From assembly GCA_021771185.1 (NCBI GenBank), contig JAETPN010000010.1:1-50818 (forward strand): a stretch of DNA of 50,818 bases, read 5' to 3'. The DNA is from Bacillota bacterium. GTDB taxonomy: Bacteria > Bacillota_I > Bacilli_A > RF39 > UBA660. The notes beneath the pieces were generated by a model. The model saw nothing but the letters and a program-made list of their open reading frames with translations. It was not told the origin of the DNA and did no database searches. Shown here piece by piece: positions 7,216 to 16,913 of this stretch (the stretch's first letter is position 1; every line of letters starts with the position of its first letter). Made by a program: the position numbers and the translations under genes.

Positions 7216-9673
7216 CTTCACTAAAGAAATCATCAAAGAACTGATCATCTGTAACAAAATCATCATCTAAGAAAACAACACTTTCCACCACTGGTTTTCC
7301 TGTCTTTGGTAAAACCGTTGGTTCATTTACTTCATTTATAGGCGTTTGTTCTACTACACTTTCTTCTGATTCTAATTCCTGAATCTTTGAATCAATTTTT
7401 GCTAACAAATCATTCTTTGTTTTTTCATCCATTGAATTTACCAATGCTTCAAGGTCCTGTGGTTCTTGAAGTTTTTCTTCTTCTTGATCTTCCATATTAG
7501 ATACTTCCTCAACAGATGGAATCTCCTCTTCTACCACAGGTATAGAATCGTTTTCTTCCTCTTCCTTCACCACTTCAGAAGGTTCAGAAACTTCTATATT
7601 CTCCTCCACTACAGGAGGAACATCTTCTGCTTCCAACGTTGGAGAAATAATAGCTTCCTTTACTTCTTCTTTTGAAACTTCATTTGCTTGCTCAGCCGCT
7701 AATTTTTCTTTCTCCTGACGTTCTTCTTCCTCTAACTCAGCAATTTTGGCATCAATACGTTTTAAGATATCATCTACATTCATTTCGCCATTTCCACCCA
7801 TACCAGGCATTGGAAATGGTGGAGGTGTCATAGGTCTTTCCCTCATACGAGGAGACTGATCACCGAATATAGAACCAATTGGCATTCCACCTCCCGTTGG
7901 ATTACCTCCCACAGGTGTACTTGAACTACCAAAAATTTCATTCATTTTTTCTTGACGTTTTTGATCTACATACTTCTTAATATCAAATACATGAAACTCT
8001 TTTCGCTCACGTTCTGGATATGGAGCGTCTTCATATTTCTTTCCCCATAAACCATCTTTAGCCATTTTAAAATATGGTGTTAATTTCGCTTTAAATGGCA
8101 TCATACGAATACGTAAGACTATTACAGTCCATTGTGGTAAACGTTGTAAATCACTAACGGTTACTAACGGTGTACTAGCTGTTTTATCTTTTTCCTTAGA
8201 TTTAACCTCTCCACACATCTTACTAATCTCTTCTAGTGCGGACATTTCACTACTAATTAAATAAATAATATTACCACAGTTACCCTTGATTGTTTCAGCC
8301 TGATCTTTACCATAAACATCGTTTAATTGAGCAAAGTTCTGAATAATAAAGCTAAAGCGAATATTACGACTTCGCGCGGCTGTAACCATCGTTGTAACAT
8401 CCTTAAGTGGTGGCATATTAGCAAACTCATCCAAAATGAAATTAGTTTTATATGGCAATTTACCACCAGGACAATCCTGTGCCACATCGATTAATGTTTC
8501 ATAACACTGTTTTAAGAAAATCGTTACCAATGGATGATATGTTGTCTTTTCATCCTGAATAACTAAGAATACCGCTGTTTTTTTACGACCAATATCTTTC
8601 ATATCAAAATCACTATGAGAAAGCATTTCACTTAAATTTTCACGAGAGGCAAATAAATTAACCTTCTGTTTAAATACAGATAAAATACTTCCACGTGTTT
8701 CATTTGGTGCATTAATCGTACTTGAAGCCTTTACGTAAGCAGTTCCAGCCTTATTTTTATTTGAAAAATATTCTTTCGCATAGGTTGAAGCTGCACCACA
8801 TTTATCATCACCATCGGTAACCATTAAGTTGATACTATTTAAGTTAATTTCATCCTCTTTCGCATCATCAAACAACGCAACAGATAACCCAGTAAAATAA
8901 TCTGCTGAAGTATTTTCCCAGAATGGATCGGAATTATTACTATTTGAATCCTTAATAATATTTAATCCTAAATCTTCTAGAATTTCAACAGCCTTATCTG
9001 TATTTCCATTCTTATATAAATCATAAGGTAAAGCAAAAGGATTCCATGAATTACCTTTTAAAGGATTACGAAAGTTTAAAACAACAATCTTATAACCACG
9101 TTCACGAAGCATTTCGCCGTTTTTTTCGTAAATTTCACCTTTAGGGTCCGTAATAATCATCGATTCTCCAGCTTTTGCTAAAACACTAACCATAGGTTGA
9201 ACCATCATTTGCGTTTTACCAGATCCCGTAGATCCAATGATTAAATTGTGATATTCTCCACTATCTACCCATAAATGTTTCCCATTATTATATAAAGGAA
9301 TTCCGCCCTTTTCAAGAGACTCTGAACGAGGATCGACTTCCGTTAAAGCTTTTTTCATCTCTTTATCTGTAAGCCATCTAGAATATCCGCCTTTTTCCTT
9401 CTTACCAGAAACAATACCAATTCCCTTCTCACGATCAAAGAAATAAGATGATACACTAACCAGAATTCCAGCTAAAGCAAAGAAAAAGAAAGTAAGCGTC
9501 GCTGCAAGATAATCAGGTCCAAACGCTGGAAAAGGATTAAATCCCCATAAAGTATTCTCCCCAATAAAAGTTACGATATTTAAAATTCCTATAGCCACTA
9601 AATATAATAAGGCAACACAGAAAACACAAAATATTGTAATATCTTTGGGTTCTGCACGAAACTTTAATTTCAT
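7205..9673 (-). CDS. virD4: VirD4/TraG-type coupling ATPase
   Basis: The 822-residue protein has two N-terminal membrane helices (about 15-40 and 55-78), a Walker A motif GSTGSGKT at 147-154, ITDPKGE at about 174, and Walker B ILDEFANMPP at 413-422 followed by TAARSRNIRFSFIIQN, all typical of VirD4/TraG type IV coupling proteins that recruit substrates to the channel. Unlike most relatives it carries a Gly/Pro/Met-rich linker (about 590-640) and then a roughly 180-residue tail dominated by Glu. ATG 9673 follows AAGGAGGA. It is the last gene of the locus. With no relaxase in the window, protein rather than DNA substrates are plausible but unproven. Confidence 0.92.
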   Translation of the reverse strand: MKLKFRAEPKDITIFCVFCVALLYLVAIGILNIVTFIGENTLWGFNPFPAFGPDYLAATLTFFFFALAGILVSVSSYFFDREKGIGIVSGKKEKGGYSRWLTDKEMKKALTEVDPRSESLEKGGIPLYNNGKHLWVDSGEYHNLIIGSTGSGKTQMMVQPMVSVLAKAGESMIITDPKGEIYEKNGEMLRERGYKIVVLNFRNPLKGNSWNPFALPYDLYKNGNTDKAVEILEDLGLNIIKDSNSNNSDPFWENTSADYFTGLSVALFDDAKEDEINLNSINLMVTDGDDKCGAASTYAKEYFSNKNKAGTAYVKASSTINAPNETRGSILSVFKQKVNLFASRENLSEMLSHSDFDMKDIGRKKTAVFLVIQDEKTTYHPLVTIFLKQCYETLIDVAQDCPGGKLPYKTNFILDEFANMPPLKDVTTMVTAARSRNIRFSFIIQNFAQLNDVYGKDQAETIKGNCGNIIYLISSEMSALEEISKMCGEVKSKEKDKTASTPLVTVSDLQRLPQWTVIVLRIRMMPFKAKLTPYFKMAKDGLWGKKYEDAPYPERERKEFHVFDIKKYVDQKRQEKMNEIFGSSSTPVGGNPTGGGMPIGSIFGDQSPRMRERPMTPPPFPMPGMGGNGEMNVDDILKRIDAKIAELEEEERQEKEKLAAEQANEVSKEEVKEAIISPTLEAEDVPPVVEENIEVSEPSEVVKEEEENDSIPVVEEEIPSVEEVSNMEDQEEEKLQEPQDLEALVNSMDEKTKNDLLAKIDSKIQELESEESVVEQTPINEVNEPTVLPKTGKPVVESVVFLDDDFVTDDQFFDDFFSEEED

Positions 9674-9778
9674 AATGGTATCCTCCTTAAATTTTATTTA
9701 CCTTTTTTCTTTTAAGCACAACATATAAAATAAACATTGGTATTATTATACTACAAATTTAGAAAAAATGATTATAAT

Positions 9779-10462
9779 TTATATTTTATTAACATTTTTA
9801 TAGTGATATATAAAATACAATACAATCGCACCTAATATACATACTAAACCACCAATCAAAAATAATATCTTCTTATTTTTTTCTTTTTTCATATTATATG
9901 AGGTATCGATTTTTAAAAAAATACTCTTATCCTTAGTTTTAGAATTAATTTTCCAAGTATATATATAATCATTTTTATTTATTGAATCCGCATTGCTTTC
10001 TAAAACTTTAAATGGGGTTTTAATGTTAATATTCAAATTATCAATAATAATTTTGTCAGGGTCTTGTTCGTTATATGGATAAAAATCAGTAGCTGAAATA
10101 ATTAATACCTTTTCTTCTTCTTTGATATCTAATTGTTTAAACCATTGTTGATAAACATATTTATTCTTCTCTTTATAATCATCAAGTGATTTAAAATTAT
10201 TTGAAAATTGAATAGTTTGCCCTTCGTTTAATACAGCATAATTATAACCTAATTTATTTACTGTTTCGATATTTTCACGTATTACATTAGTAGTACGTTC
10301 TTCTAAACTAAGTGAAGGATCTTTATAAATCGAATTTCCTACATTCCCAAATGAATTATCACTAATAGAAAGATCTGAATTTATTGTAATATTATAATTT
10401 GCAGTACATCCAGTAATTAAAAATATAGAAATCAATGAAATGATTATTTTAATTTTTTTCAT
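9779..10462 (-). CDS. Lipoprotein with C-terminal membrane helix, LppM-like
   Basis: A lipoprotein signal is clear: a Lys-rich start, a hydrophobic core and the lipobox LITGC. The mature part begins ANYNITINSDLSIS, similar to the start of LppM/DUF3153 lipoproteins. A second hydrophobic segment near the C terminus (about 199-218) precedes a short basic tail. The protein would therefore be anchored at both ends, with about 175 residues outside the membrane. It sits between the wall hydrolase and virD4, in the T4SS operon. In Gram-positive T4SS, bitopic and lipid-anchored proteins help build the outer part of the channel, but I do not recognise VirB8 or VirB7 sequence here. Confidence 0.65.
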   Translation of the reverse strand: MKKIKIIISLISIFLITGCTANYNITINSDLSISDNSFGNVGNSIYKDPSLSLEERTTNVIRENIETVNKLGYNYAVLNEGQTIQFSNNFKSLDDYKEKNKYVYQQWFKQLDIKEEEKVLIISATDFYPYNEQDPDKIIIDNLNINIKTPFKVLESNADSINKNDYIYTWKINSKTKDKSIFLKIDTSYNMKKEKNKKILFLIGGLVCILGAIVLYFIYHYKNVNKI

Positions 10463-10471
10463 TTTATCCTC

Positions 10472-12241
10472 CTACGGTTCCGTTACAATCCACCATTTTT
10501 TTTGTGAGCGAGTTATTTCCGCCATGCTAAACGTCTGTTTTGTTCTGTTTCGACTACCTGGATCTGCCACTTGGATCCTATTGTCCTGCGTAATTCCTAC
10601 TAACACTAAAAAATGTCCACCACTAGTAAAAATTCCAGGTCCCTGTAATGTAACGATCATCGATTTCCCAGAAGAAAGCGCATTAATAACTTGTTGTTGT
10701 CCCGCTTTATCCTGACTAATTTCCCCACTAACCTTCAATCCATAATGTTCACCTATCTCTTTAGCCATACTATGAGAACTTCCATTACTAGTACATAAAC
10801 CATGAGAGCAAGCCCAATTCGTTACTTCAACAGGATCATGTTTCTTTCCAAGCATAGACGAAACAATAATAGCCATGGAAGATGGACCACATCCATGTGA
10901 TTTAATAGTACCATAACTACCATACCGATAAGCTTCATAATCACCTTGATTATAATAAATAATAGGTTTATGATAAGATCCAGGAACCATCTGTAAAGAA
11001 CCTGATATACAGTCATTCGTACCTTCAGCAATATCCCATTTTTCTAAATTATAAGTCTTAATGTAACCTAAAATTCTCTCTTCATAACCAGGACAATTGT
11101 AACAATAACCAGCACGTTGCATTGCATAGATTTGTTTTTCTGGCGTTTTTTGTTCAACCACTTTTTCTCTTTTATAAGTAGAACCATTAACTAAATTTCT
11201 AGAGTGGTCATATATGGAATTGTTAACAGAGGTATACTTACGCCAGTCGCCTGATGATGATGAATAATAATCGCCATTCCAATAATCATTTTTAGAACCA
11301 TAAGCCTTCATTCCGAATAGGTTACTAGCCTTTTTAGCAATAGGAGATGTACCACAACCACTTTCTTCAATAGCCTGTGCTAAAGTGATAGAAGCAAAAA
11401 TTTTTGTATTAGCATAATCTCCTTTTACAATAGGTCCCAATAATTCAACACACTGCTTTCTTGATAACCCCTGTAATTGTGATACGTTTAAAGTAGTAGA
11501 AGACTGAATCCCATTAAATTCACATTGAAGCTCAGCTTCATCTTCACCTAATAATTCTTCGTATAAACCCTTTTTCTGATAAGCAATTTCAATAAACTCA
11601 TCAAATGATCTTTCTTTATCAACATCATTATCAGGAATGTCATAATCTAACGATTCTAATTTATCTTCAATAAAATTATCCTTTAACCATTCATTGAAAT
11701 CTTCCTCAGATTTTAAGGAATTTTCATCAACCATTCCTTTCACTAAATCATGAACTTCATCACGTAATTGTCCATAATCATATCCCTCTTGACTAGGAAC
11801 ACAAGAGCTAAAATCCTCTTCACTAGCATTTTCCGGAAGATCGCAACTATAATCCTCATTTTCATCGATACCACTATCATAAAAAACGATAGATTGAATT
11901 AATCTTGTATCAATAATAATTCCTTTTTCTTTATAGGATTCATACTCATCCCTCAATTCTTTATGAAAGGATTCTTCATCCGTAGTCAATCCATGCCCAG
12001 AAACAAAGTTTTTGAATCTTTCAAAAGCTTCATCAGCAGTATCCACAACATCATTTACAGTATCACTAACTGTAGAGATAACTTTGTCCATAGCCATCAT
12101 TGGAGTCATTAAAGCAATACACGCACAAAAGATAATTAATAAAACTATCATTATACTCCAGCATCCTGAAATCCAACTGGTAATCTTAAAAATAGATTGA
12201 ATAAAATCTTGCTGTTGCATGTCACTATTTCTTTTAAACAA
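10472..12241 (-). CDS. VirB1-like wall hydrolase: GH73 plus C39-type peptidase
   Basis: The protein (589 aa) has an N-terminal signal anchor, a long acidic stalk (about residues 60-245), a GH73 glucosaminidase-like domain (about 255-410; ITLAQAIEESGCG, ASNLFGMKAYG) and a papain-like C39_2 domain (about 430-590; HGCGPSSMAIIVSSMLG with the probable nucleophile Cys, GGHFLVLVG with His, QVADPGS with Asp). T4SS and conjugative systems carry such two-domain enzymes to open peptidoglycan. No ATG lies near the GGTGATAAC site; TTG 12241 has the usual five-base spacing after GGTGA, while ATG 12220 is the alternative. It follows virB4 in the same operon. Confidence 0.85.
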   Translation of the reverse strand: MFKRNSDMQQQDFIQSIFKITSWISGCWSIMIVLLIIFCACIALMTPMMAMDKVISTVSDTVNDVVDTADEAFERFKNFVSGHGLTTDEESFHKELRDEYESYKEKGIIIDTRLIQSIVFYDSGIDENEDYSCDLPENASEEDFSSCVPSQEGYDYGQLRDEVHDLVKGMVDENSLKSEEDFNEWLKDNFIEDKLESLDYDIPDNDVDKERSFDEFIEIAYQKKGLYEELLGEDEAELQCEFNGIQSSTTLNVSQLQGLSRKQCVELLGPIVKGDYANTKIFASITLAQAIEESGCGTSPIAKKASNLFGMKAYGSKNDYWNGDYYSSSSGDWRKYTSVNNSIYDHSRNLVNGSTYKREKVVEQKTPEKQIYAMQRAGYCYNCPGYEERILGYIKTYNLEKWDIAEGTNDCISGSLQMVPGSYHKPIIYYNQGDYEAYRYGSYGTIKSHGCGPSSMAIIVSSMLGKKHDPVEVTNWACSHGLCTSNGSSHSMAKEIGEHYGLKVSGEISQDKAGQQQVINALSSGKSMIVTLQGPGIFTSGGHFLVLVGITQDNRIQVADPGSRNRTKQTFSMAEITRSQKKWWIVTEP

Positions 12242-12278
12242 AGTTATCACCACCAATACTAACCTAACTAATTATTTA

Positions 12279-14063
12279 TTATAGACCTCCACCAGATCCA
12301 AAAGAATCTAATTCTTGTTCTGTTGCAATAATATTAATACGCATTCTCCTGCTTCCACATACAAAGAGTGCTTCTCCTTGATTATAACGTTTAATACTAT
12401 CTATTTCACTATCATTTAAATCAATAAGCCTTGATAAGTCTTCCACAGCCTGTTTCTTTAATCCCATAACTAAATAATAAGAAGCATTATCGAAAATAGC
12501 TTTACCTTGTGTAATAACACCAGGATCACTAAAATCACTAGGCTGTTGTGTAATAATGATTGTACCAGTATTATACTTACGGGCACGTCTTTGAATTTGT
12601 GCTAAGAAGTCTGCACCCAAAGTATTATTACCACTAATTAATACATGAGCTTCATCTACACATAAAATTGTATTTACATTTTTGTTTAATGTCATTCCCC
12701 ATGCATACTTTAAAATATTAAAGAATAAAGCATTTCGAATATTAGTATCCGCATTCATAATTTCACGAATATTGAATACGACTAATTCGCTTTGTGGTTT
12801 AATTGTTGTATGACCATCAAAATAATATTTTAATTCTTTTACAATTGGACGTATTTTTAATTCTAATCGTTCCATAATATCACGTTCATGTGTTTTTTCA
12901 CTCATTGATAATAATTTACCTTTAATTGTTGCATATACATCCTTGAACGTAGGATAATCTGTTGATTTAAATTTTGTAAAATCCGTATTAAAATCAATAC
13001 CAAATCTTCGATATGTATCCAATACAATTTCACTAAATAAGGTAACTACATCCTCTTCTACATCTGGAGAATAATATTTTAAGAAAGCCTTTAATGTTTG
13101 AAGGGTCCTCGTTAAAACCGTATAACCTAATCCATTTTTAGCTTCATCTTCATCAGTATCTAATATAACTTCCAGTGGATTAATCATACCAAATTCTCCA
13201 CCTTTACCAAGGTCTATAAAATCCCCCTGGTATAATCTCGTCATATCTTCAAGTTCTCCTTCTGGATCGATAACAATTACTTGACTATTATTTCTAAAAT
13301 GACTACGTAATAATAATTTTGCGGCCGTTGATTTACCACTACCAGAAGTACCTAAAATAATCATATTGGCATTATTTCGATTATGTTCTTTTCGAATTTG
13401 ATATAAAAATTGATTAAATAAAATAACACCCCCAGAAAAGTCTACCCCAAGGAGCGTAGATAATCCTGGATCTTTAATACTATCAAAGATAAATGGATAC
13501 ATCGCTGCCATCGTATTCGATGGAATTGGTGTACCAATGCGATCTTCAATATCTTGCTTTGGAAAGATCGGAATAATAGATTTTAATACCTTTTCCATTT
13601 CAAAGGAAAGAGGTACAGCTCGCATTTCCATCGCTTCCATATAACTTTTAACTTGTAACTTTTTACTAATTAATTGTTCCTGACTATCTGCAGTAATCAT
13701 AACATGCATTTGAAAATCATAAATATGCGCCTGACTAGCGGCAAGCATACTAACAAAACTTTCCAATGATTCATAATCCTGACGAATACGTTCTTGAATC
13801 GTAACATCATTTTCTTCCTGATATCGTTGTTTTAAATCAGCAATTTCTTTATTGATCATCTTACTAATCGTACTAAAAGGAAGAGGAATATGTTTAATAA
13901 CTAACTTGATTCCAGACATACTAGTTAAATCAGCTAAAAAACCAGGTCCAATATATTTTGGATAAGACACAACACTTAATATTGTTGCATACTTATCACT
14001 AATAATAAATTCATTTGCCTTAAATTCAAGCCCTTTAGGAGCAATTTGATTTTTTATATTCAT
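12279..14063 (-). CDS. virB4: VirB4-type ATPase (main part)
   Basis: The 594-residue protein starts IAPKGLEFKANEFIISDKYA and has the VirB4/TraE ATPase core: Walker A GTSGSGKS at 238-245, IDPEGE at about 265, Walker B ILCVDEAHVLI at 466-476, and the late motif TIIITQQPSDF. VirB4 energises assembly of the secretion channel and pilus and binds the membrane complex from the cytoplasm. It starts on the stop of the upstream gene (TAATG), so translation is coupled. Together with the upstream 182-residue N-terminal-like protein it reaches the usual length of one VirB4 (about 800 aa). Confidence 0.92.
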   Translation of the reverse strand: MNIKNQIAPKGLEFKANEFIISDKYATILSVVSYPKYIGPGFLADLTSMSGIKLVIKHIPLPFSTISKMINKEIADLKQRYQEENDVTIQERIRQDYESLESFVSMLAASQAHIYDFQMHVMITADSQEQLISKKLQVKSYMEAMEMRAVPLSFEMEKVLKSIIPIFPKQDIEDRIGTPIPSNTMAAMYPFIFDSIKDPGLSTLLGVDFSGGVILFNQFLYQIRKEHNRNNANMIILGTSGSGKSTAAKLLLRSHFRNNSQVIVIDPEGELEDMTRLYQGDFIDLGKGGEFGMINPLEVILDTDEDEAKNGLGYTVLTRTLQTLKAFLKYYSPDVEEDVVTLFSEIVLDTYRRFGIDFNTDFTKFKSTDYPTFKDVYATIKGKLLSMSEKTHERDIMERLELKIRPIVKELKYYFDGHTTIKPQSELVVFNIREIMNADTNIRNALFFNILKYAWGMTLNKNVNTILCVDEAHVLISGNNTLGADFLAQIQRRARKYNTGTIIITQQPSDFSDPGVITQGKAIFDNASYYLVMGLKKQAVEDLSRLIDLNDSEIDSIKRYNQGEALFVCGSRRMRINIIATEQELDSFGSGGGL

Positions 14064-14611
14064 TAGCTAGTCACCGTCCCAAATCCTGTCGTTTGTCCAC
14101 CATTTAAGAAGTTATCTAAAATAATTCTTGCATCATCGTTCGTAATCTGAAATGCTGTCATTCCAGCACTCGCAAACTGATTGATTAGTGTACGAATTCT
14201 TTTTTGAATTAAATCCCCGTCACGATGTTTAAATAATAAGAAATACTCTGTATCAACAATATTGTTATTCATAAACATATTAGCCTTATTAATATCTTCC
14301 ATAATTAATTTTCTCTTTACTGGAGATTGAACATTATTATATAAAAGCTCTAATTGAGATAAATAAACATGAATATCTACTGGACGGTCTGCCGCAACAA
14401 TCCAAAATTCATAATCAATCATATTATACACATCTTTTAAACCATTAATAGTCCCATACATAGATCCCTGATCTAAAATGAAAATATTCTTTGGCATAAT
14501 CTTAATTCCTGTTACTTTTTCGTTATTATCTAAAATAATAACTCCATTGGTAATACTTTTTACAGGTACAAAATTAACGTCTGTATACTTGCTTCTCATC
14601 GCTTTGTTCAT
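14063..14611 (-). CDS. VirB4 N-terminal-like/TraC-like protein
   Basis: The protein (182 aa from ATG 14611) begins with a beta-rich segment (VPVKSITNGVIILDNN, then GIKIMPKNIFIL) and continues with ADRPVDIHVYLSQLE. It ends with a helix-rich stretch carrying EYFLLFKHRDG and AGMTAFQITNDDARIIL. This order matches the N-terminal part of VirB4/TraC-family ATPases before the Walker A domain. The frame can be opened to ATG 14665, but those first residues lie out of frame over the conserved C-terminal region of the prgI gene. ATG 14611 leaves a 38-base overlap. Its TAA overlaps the virB4 ATG. The identity is an inference from pattern, not a motif match. Confidence 0.7.
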   Translation of the reverse strand: MNKAMRSKYTDVNFVPVKSITNGVIILDNNEKVTGIKIMPKNIFILDQGSMYGTINGLKDVYNMIDYEFWIVAADRPVDIHVYLSQLELLYNNVQSPVKRKLIMEDINKANMFMNNNIVDTEYFLLFKHRDGDLIQKRIRTLINQFASAGMTAFQITNDDARIILDNFLNGGQTTGFGTVTS

Positions 14612-14909
14612 TAGAATAACACCATCCTCTCCATATAAATTTTTGCCTTGTCGTATAAAATTCATAAATTGATTTTATTACCGTCAAAACATTATGATGA
14701 TACGGAACTGGCATAACCAAAAGTCCAGTTAATAACCCTGGACTAATAGCAGCAATTGCTAACCATGTGTTATTAAGTTGAACAAACATAACAAATAACA
14801 ATGATATTCCTAAACCAGTTCCAAATAAAATTAAATCAAACGACGTAAACAACCCAAAAATTAACATTGATTTTTTTGAGTTCGCTGGTATCAAATAATT
14901 TCCTTCCAC
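14574..14909 (-). CDS. prgI: PrgI-family (VirB3-like) membrane protein
   Basis: The protein (111 aa) shows two membrane helices (about residues 17-42 and 47-67) followed by the conserved PrgI tail VPYHHNVLTVIKSIYEFYTTRQ and FIWRGWCYS. PrgI proteins are VirB3-like inner components of Gram-positive type IV secretion channels and are encoded next to VirB4, as here. The start is GTG at 14909, eight bases after GGAGG; no ATG fits. It is the second gene after the VirB6-like gene, with a 14-bp gap. Confidence 0.9.
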   Translation of the reverse strand: MEGNYLIPANSKKSMLIFGLFTSFDLILFGTGLGISLLFVMFVQLNNTWLAIAAISPGLLTGLLVMPVPYHHNVLTVIKSIYEFYTTRQKFIWRGWCYSNEQSDEKQVYRR

Positions 14910-14923
14910 TTTTTATTCCTCCT

Positions 14924-16894
14924 TTATTCTTTATTTCCTTTTTTTGTATTTATGATCTTTTCTTTTGCTTTAATTTCTTTCTTAAGTTTTTCATGTTCTG
15001 TATTATAGTAATTAACATTTTGCTCTAGATTAAAATATTCATCAAACAGAGCTTTGTCCATGATCTTTTGAACTTGATCTTCGTCCGTTCTATCTTTATT
15101 AAGATCATCTATATATTTCATATATTTTTCATAATCGGTTTTATACTCACTATATTTGTCAGTTTGAAATGCCAGATTTCCGTCGTTATCACGATAAAAT
15201 CCGAGGTCAAAAGCTTCTGCTTTATATTGATTTGCATATTTAGTTTCTAAATCAATCATTGCTTCACGAGCACGAGTTTCACGAGTATCAAATTCTGCAG
15301 CTCTATTTGTTAACTTTTGAACATCCTCATCCATTTTTCCAACTCCAGAATATTTATTTTTATATCCTATCGCTGAATCAATTTTATCATTTAATCGTTG
15401 CCCAACATCATAACCAGCACTTATATATTGACTTCTTCTATAACGCGCATCATTGGAACCTTTTAATCCAGTCTTTACATTAGACCACATAGATCCCTTT
15501 CCACCACCTGTAAAACCTTTCATCATTGCTCTAGTTCCAGCAGTAGATCCAACTACAGTACCAGTAGTTCTCCCTATTTTCTTTAAGGAATGATACCAAT
15601 TATCAGGTACTGATTCACCATTTTTATTTACATGTGTTCCATCTCCAAAAAAGGTTTTTTTCAATCCATCCTTTTTTATATTTTTATACAAATTTGCAGA
15701 ATTGGCAAAAGTCCCTGCACCAAAACCTAAAGCTCCACCAACAACACCAGCAGCAAATGGAGAAGAATTAATTTTTTTCAGTGGATTAAGACTAAAGTCT
15801 CCAAGTTTAACCCCAAACAAATCACCAATTAACTTAGGTGCTTGTCCAGCAAATATTAATAATCCAATGATAATTAAAGCTTGTGCAAATAAATCAACAT
15901 TTGGTACCTCTGTTGTAGTAATTTCACCATTTTTTATCGTATATGTATATAAGGTAAAGCCATTCTGAGTAATTAAACTAATAATAAAGATTACAAAATA
16001 AATTGCCAGTAAACGAAGAAATACTTCTAAATAGCTTGAAAAACATTCCTTTACCCATTTATTAAATACATCTTTTCCTTTATTTACATCAATATAACTT
16101 AAAACTGGAATTGGTGCGATTAATTGTAAAAACGCTAGTTTGACAGTACGAATACCAATATCCACACAAAAGGATAATAAAGTTAATAATACTATGATCC
16201 CTGCAATCGTTGAAAGTCCTGCCATATAATTATATATATATTGACCATCATCAGACTCATTATTTTTAATACCATTCCATCCTACTAAACCACTAATATT
16301 ATTGTTATCACGAGCTTCTAAGTACTTTTTATAAGATTCAATCTCTTTATCTTCACCCTTAAATTCAGTTTCTATTTCTTTCTCAGTCATTGTTAGAACT
16401 GAAGTATCCTTTGGCGCCATAAAAGCGCTTAAAACACTAAATGCCATTTTCTTTCCAGCATTTTCATAGGTATCTACAAAAACTGTAGAATCAACATCTC
16501 CATAACTACCACCTAAGATAATATTAGCTAAAATATTCTCGTTTAATATAATTGTTTGTGCATAAAAAGCTATATTAAAAACGGTTGGAACTAGCACTAA
16601 CAATACTAAACTAATGATAACACGTTGAACTAAATTTCCAAAACCACTTTTTGAATCAGTTATTTTATCAGGATCAACAAAATAATTAATTAAAGAAAAG
16701 GCCATTTTAAATAACATAAAAATTCCTATAATAATGTAAATTCGCTGAGTAAAAGTTTCTATTATCTCATTATTGATTAGGGCATAACTTGCAACATTAG
16801 TAAATGTATTATATACATTATCTATAAAGCCATAAATAATTACATCAAAAAATCCAATAATATTTCTGAGTAAATCGGACCAAAAATTTCCCAT
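14924..16894 (-). CDS. VirB6/TrbL-like polytopic channel protein
   Basis: The 656-residue protein has at least six hydrophobic helices in the first 360 residues (around 10-30, 50-70, 88-112, 228-248, 290-312 and 335-355), a Gly/Ala-rich segment (about 375-400, GVVGGALGFGAGTF), and then a long charged, heptad-rich cytoplasmic tail (about 490-656). This is the layout of VirB6/TrbL proteins, which form the membrane pore of type IV secretion systems. The position before prgI and virB4 is the usual one. ATG 16894 has GAGAGGTGA upstream. Sequence conservation in this family is low, so the call rests on topology and context. Confidence 0.8.
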   Translation of the reverse strand: MGNFWSDLLRNIIGFFDVIIYGFIDNVYNTFTNVASYALINNEIIETFTQRIYIIIGIFMLFKMAFSLINYFVDPDKITDSKSGFGNLVQRVIISLVLLVLVPTVFNIAFYAQTIILNENILANIILGGSYGDVDSTVFVDTYENAGKKMAFSVLSAFMAPKDTSVLTMTEKEIETEFKGEDKEIESYKKYLEARDNNNISGLVGWNGIKNNESDDGQYIYNYMAGLSTIAGIIVLLTLLSFCVDIGIRTVKLAFLQLIAPIPVLSYIDVNKGKDVFNKWVKECFSSYLEVFLRLLAIYFVIFIISLITQNGFTLYTYTIKNGEITTTEVPNVDLFAQALIIIGLLIFAGQAPKLIGDLFGVKLGDFSLNPLKKINSSPFAAGVVGGALGFGAGTFANSANLYKNIKKDGLKKTFFGDGTHVNKNGESVPDNWYHSLKKIGRTTGTVVGSTAGTRAMMKGFTGGGKGSMWSNVKTGLKGSNDARYRRSQYISAGYDVGQRLNDKIDSAIGYKNKYSGVGKMDEDVQKLTNRAAEFDTRETRAREAMIDLETKYANQYKAEAFDLGFYRDNDGNLAFQTDKYSEYKTDYEKYMKYIDDLNKDRTDEDQVQKIMDKALFDEYFNLEQNVNYYNTEHEKLKKEIKAKEKIINTKKGNKE

Positions 16895-16913
16895 AAATTT
16901 TCACCTCTCTTTT

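Noticed and set aside
12012..12200. Plus-strand ORFs inside the secretion locus, and similar frames over most genes
   Set aside because: They lie opposite well-supported genes and have no ribosome binding site or recognisable motif.
14612..14665. Longer start (ATG 14665) for the VirB4 N-terminal-like gene
   Set aside because: The extra 18 residues are read out of frame from the conserved PrgI C terminus, so ATG 14611 is favoured.
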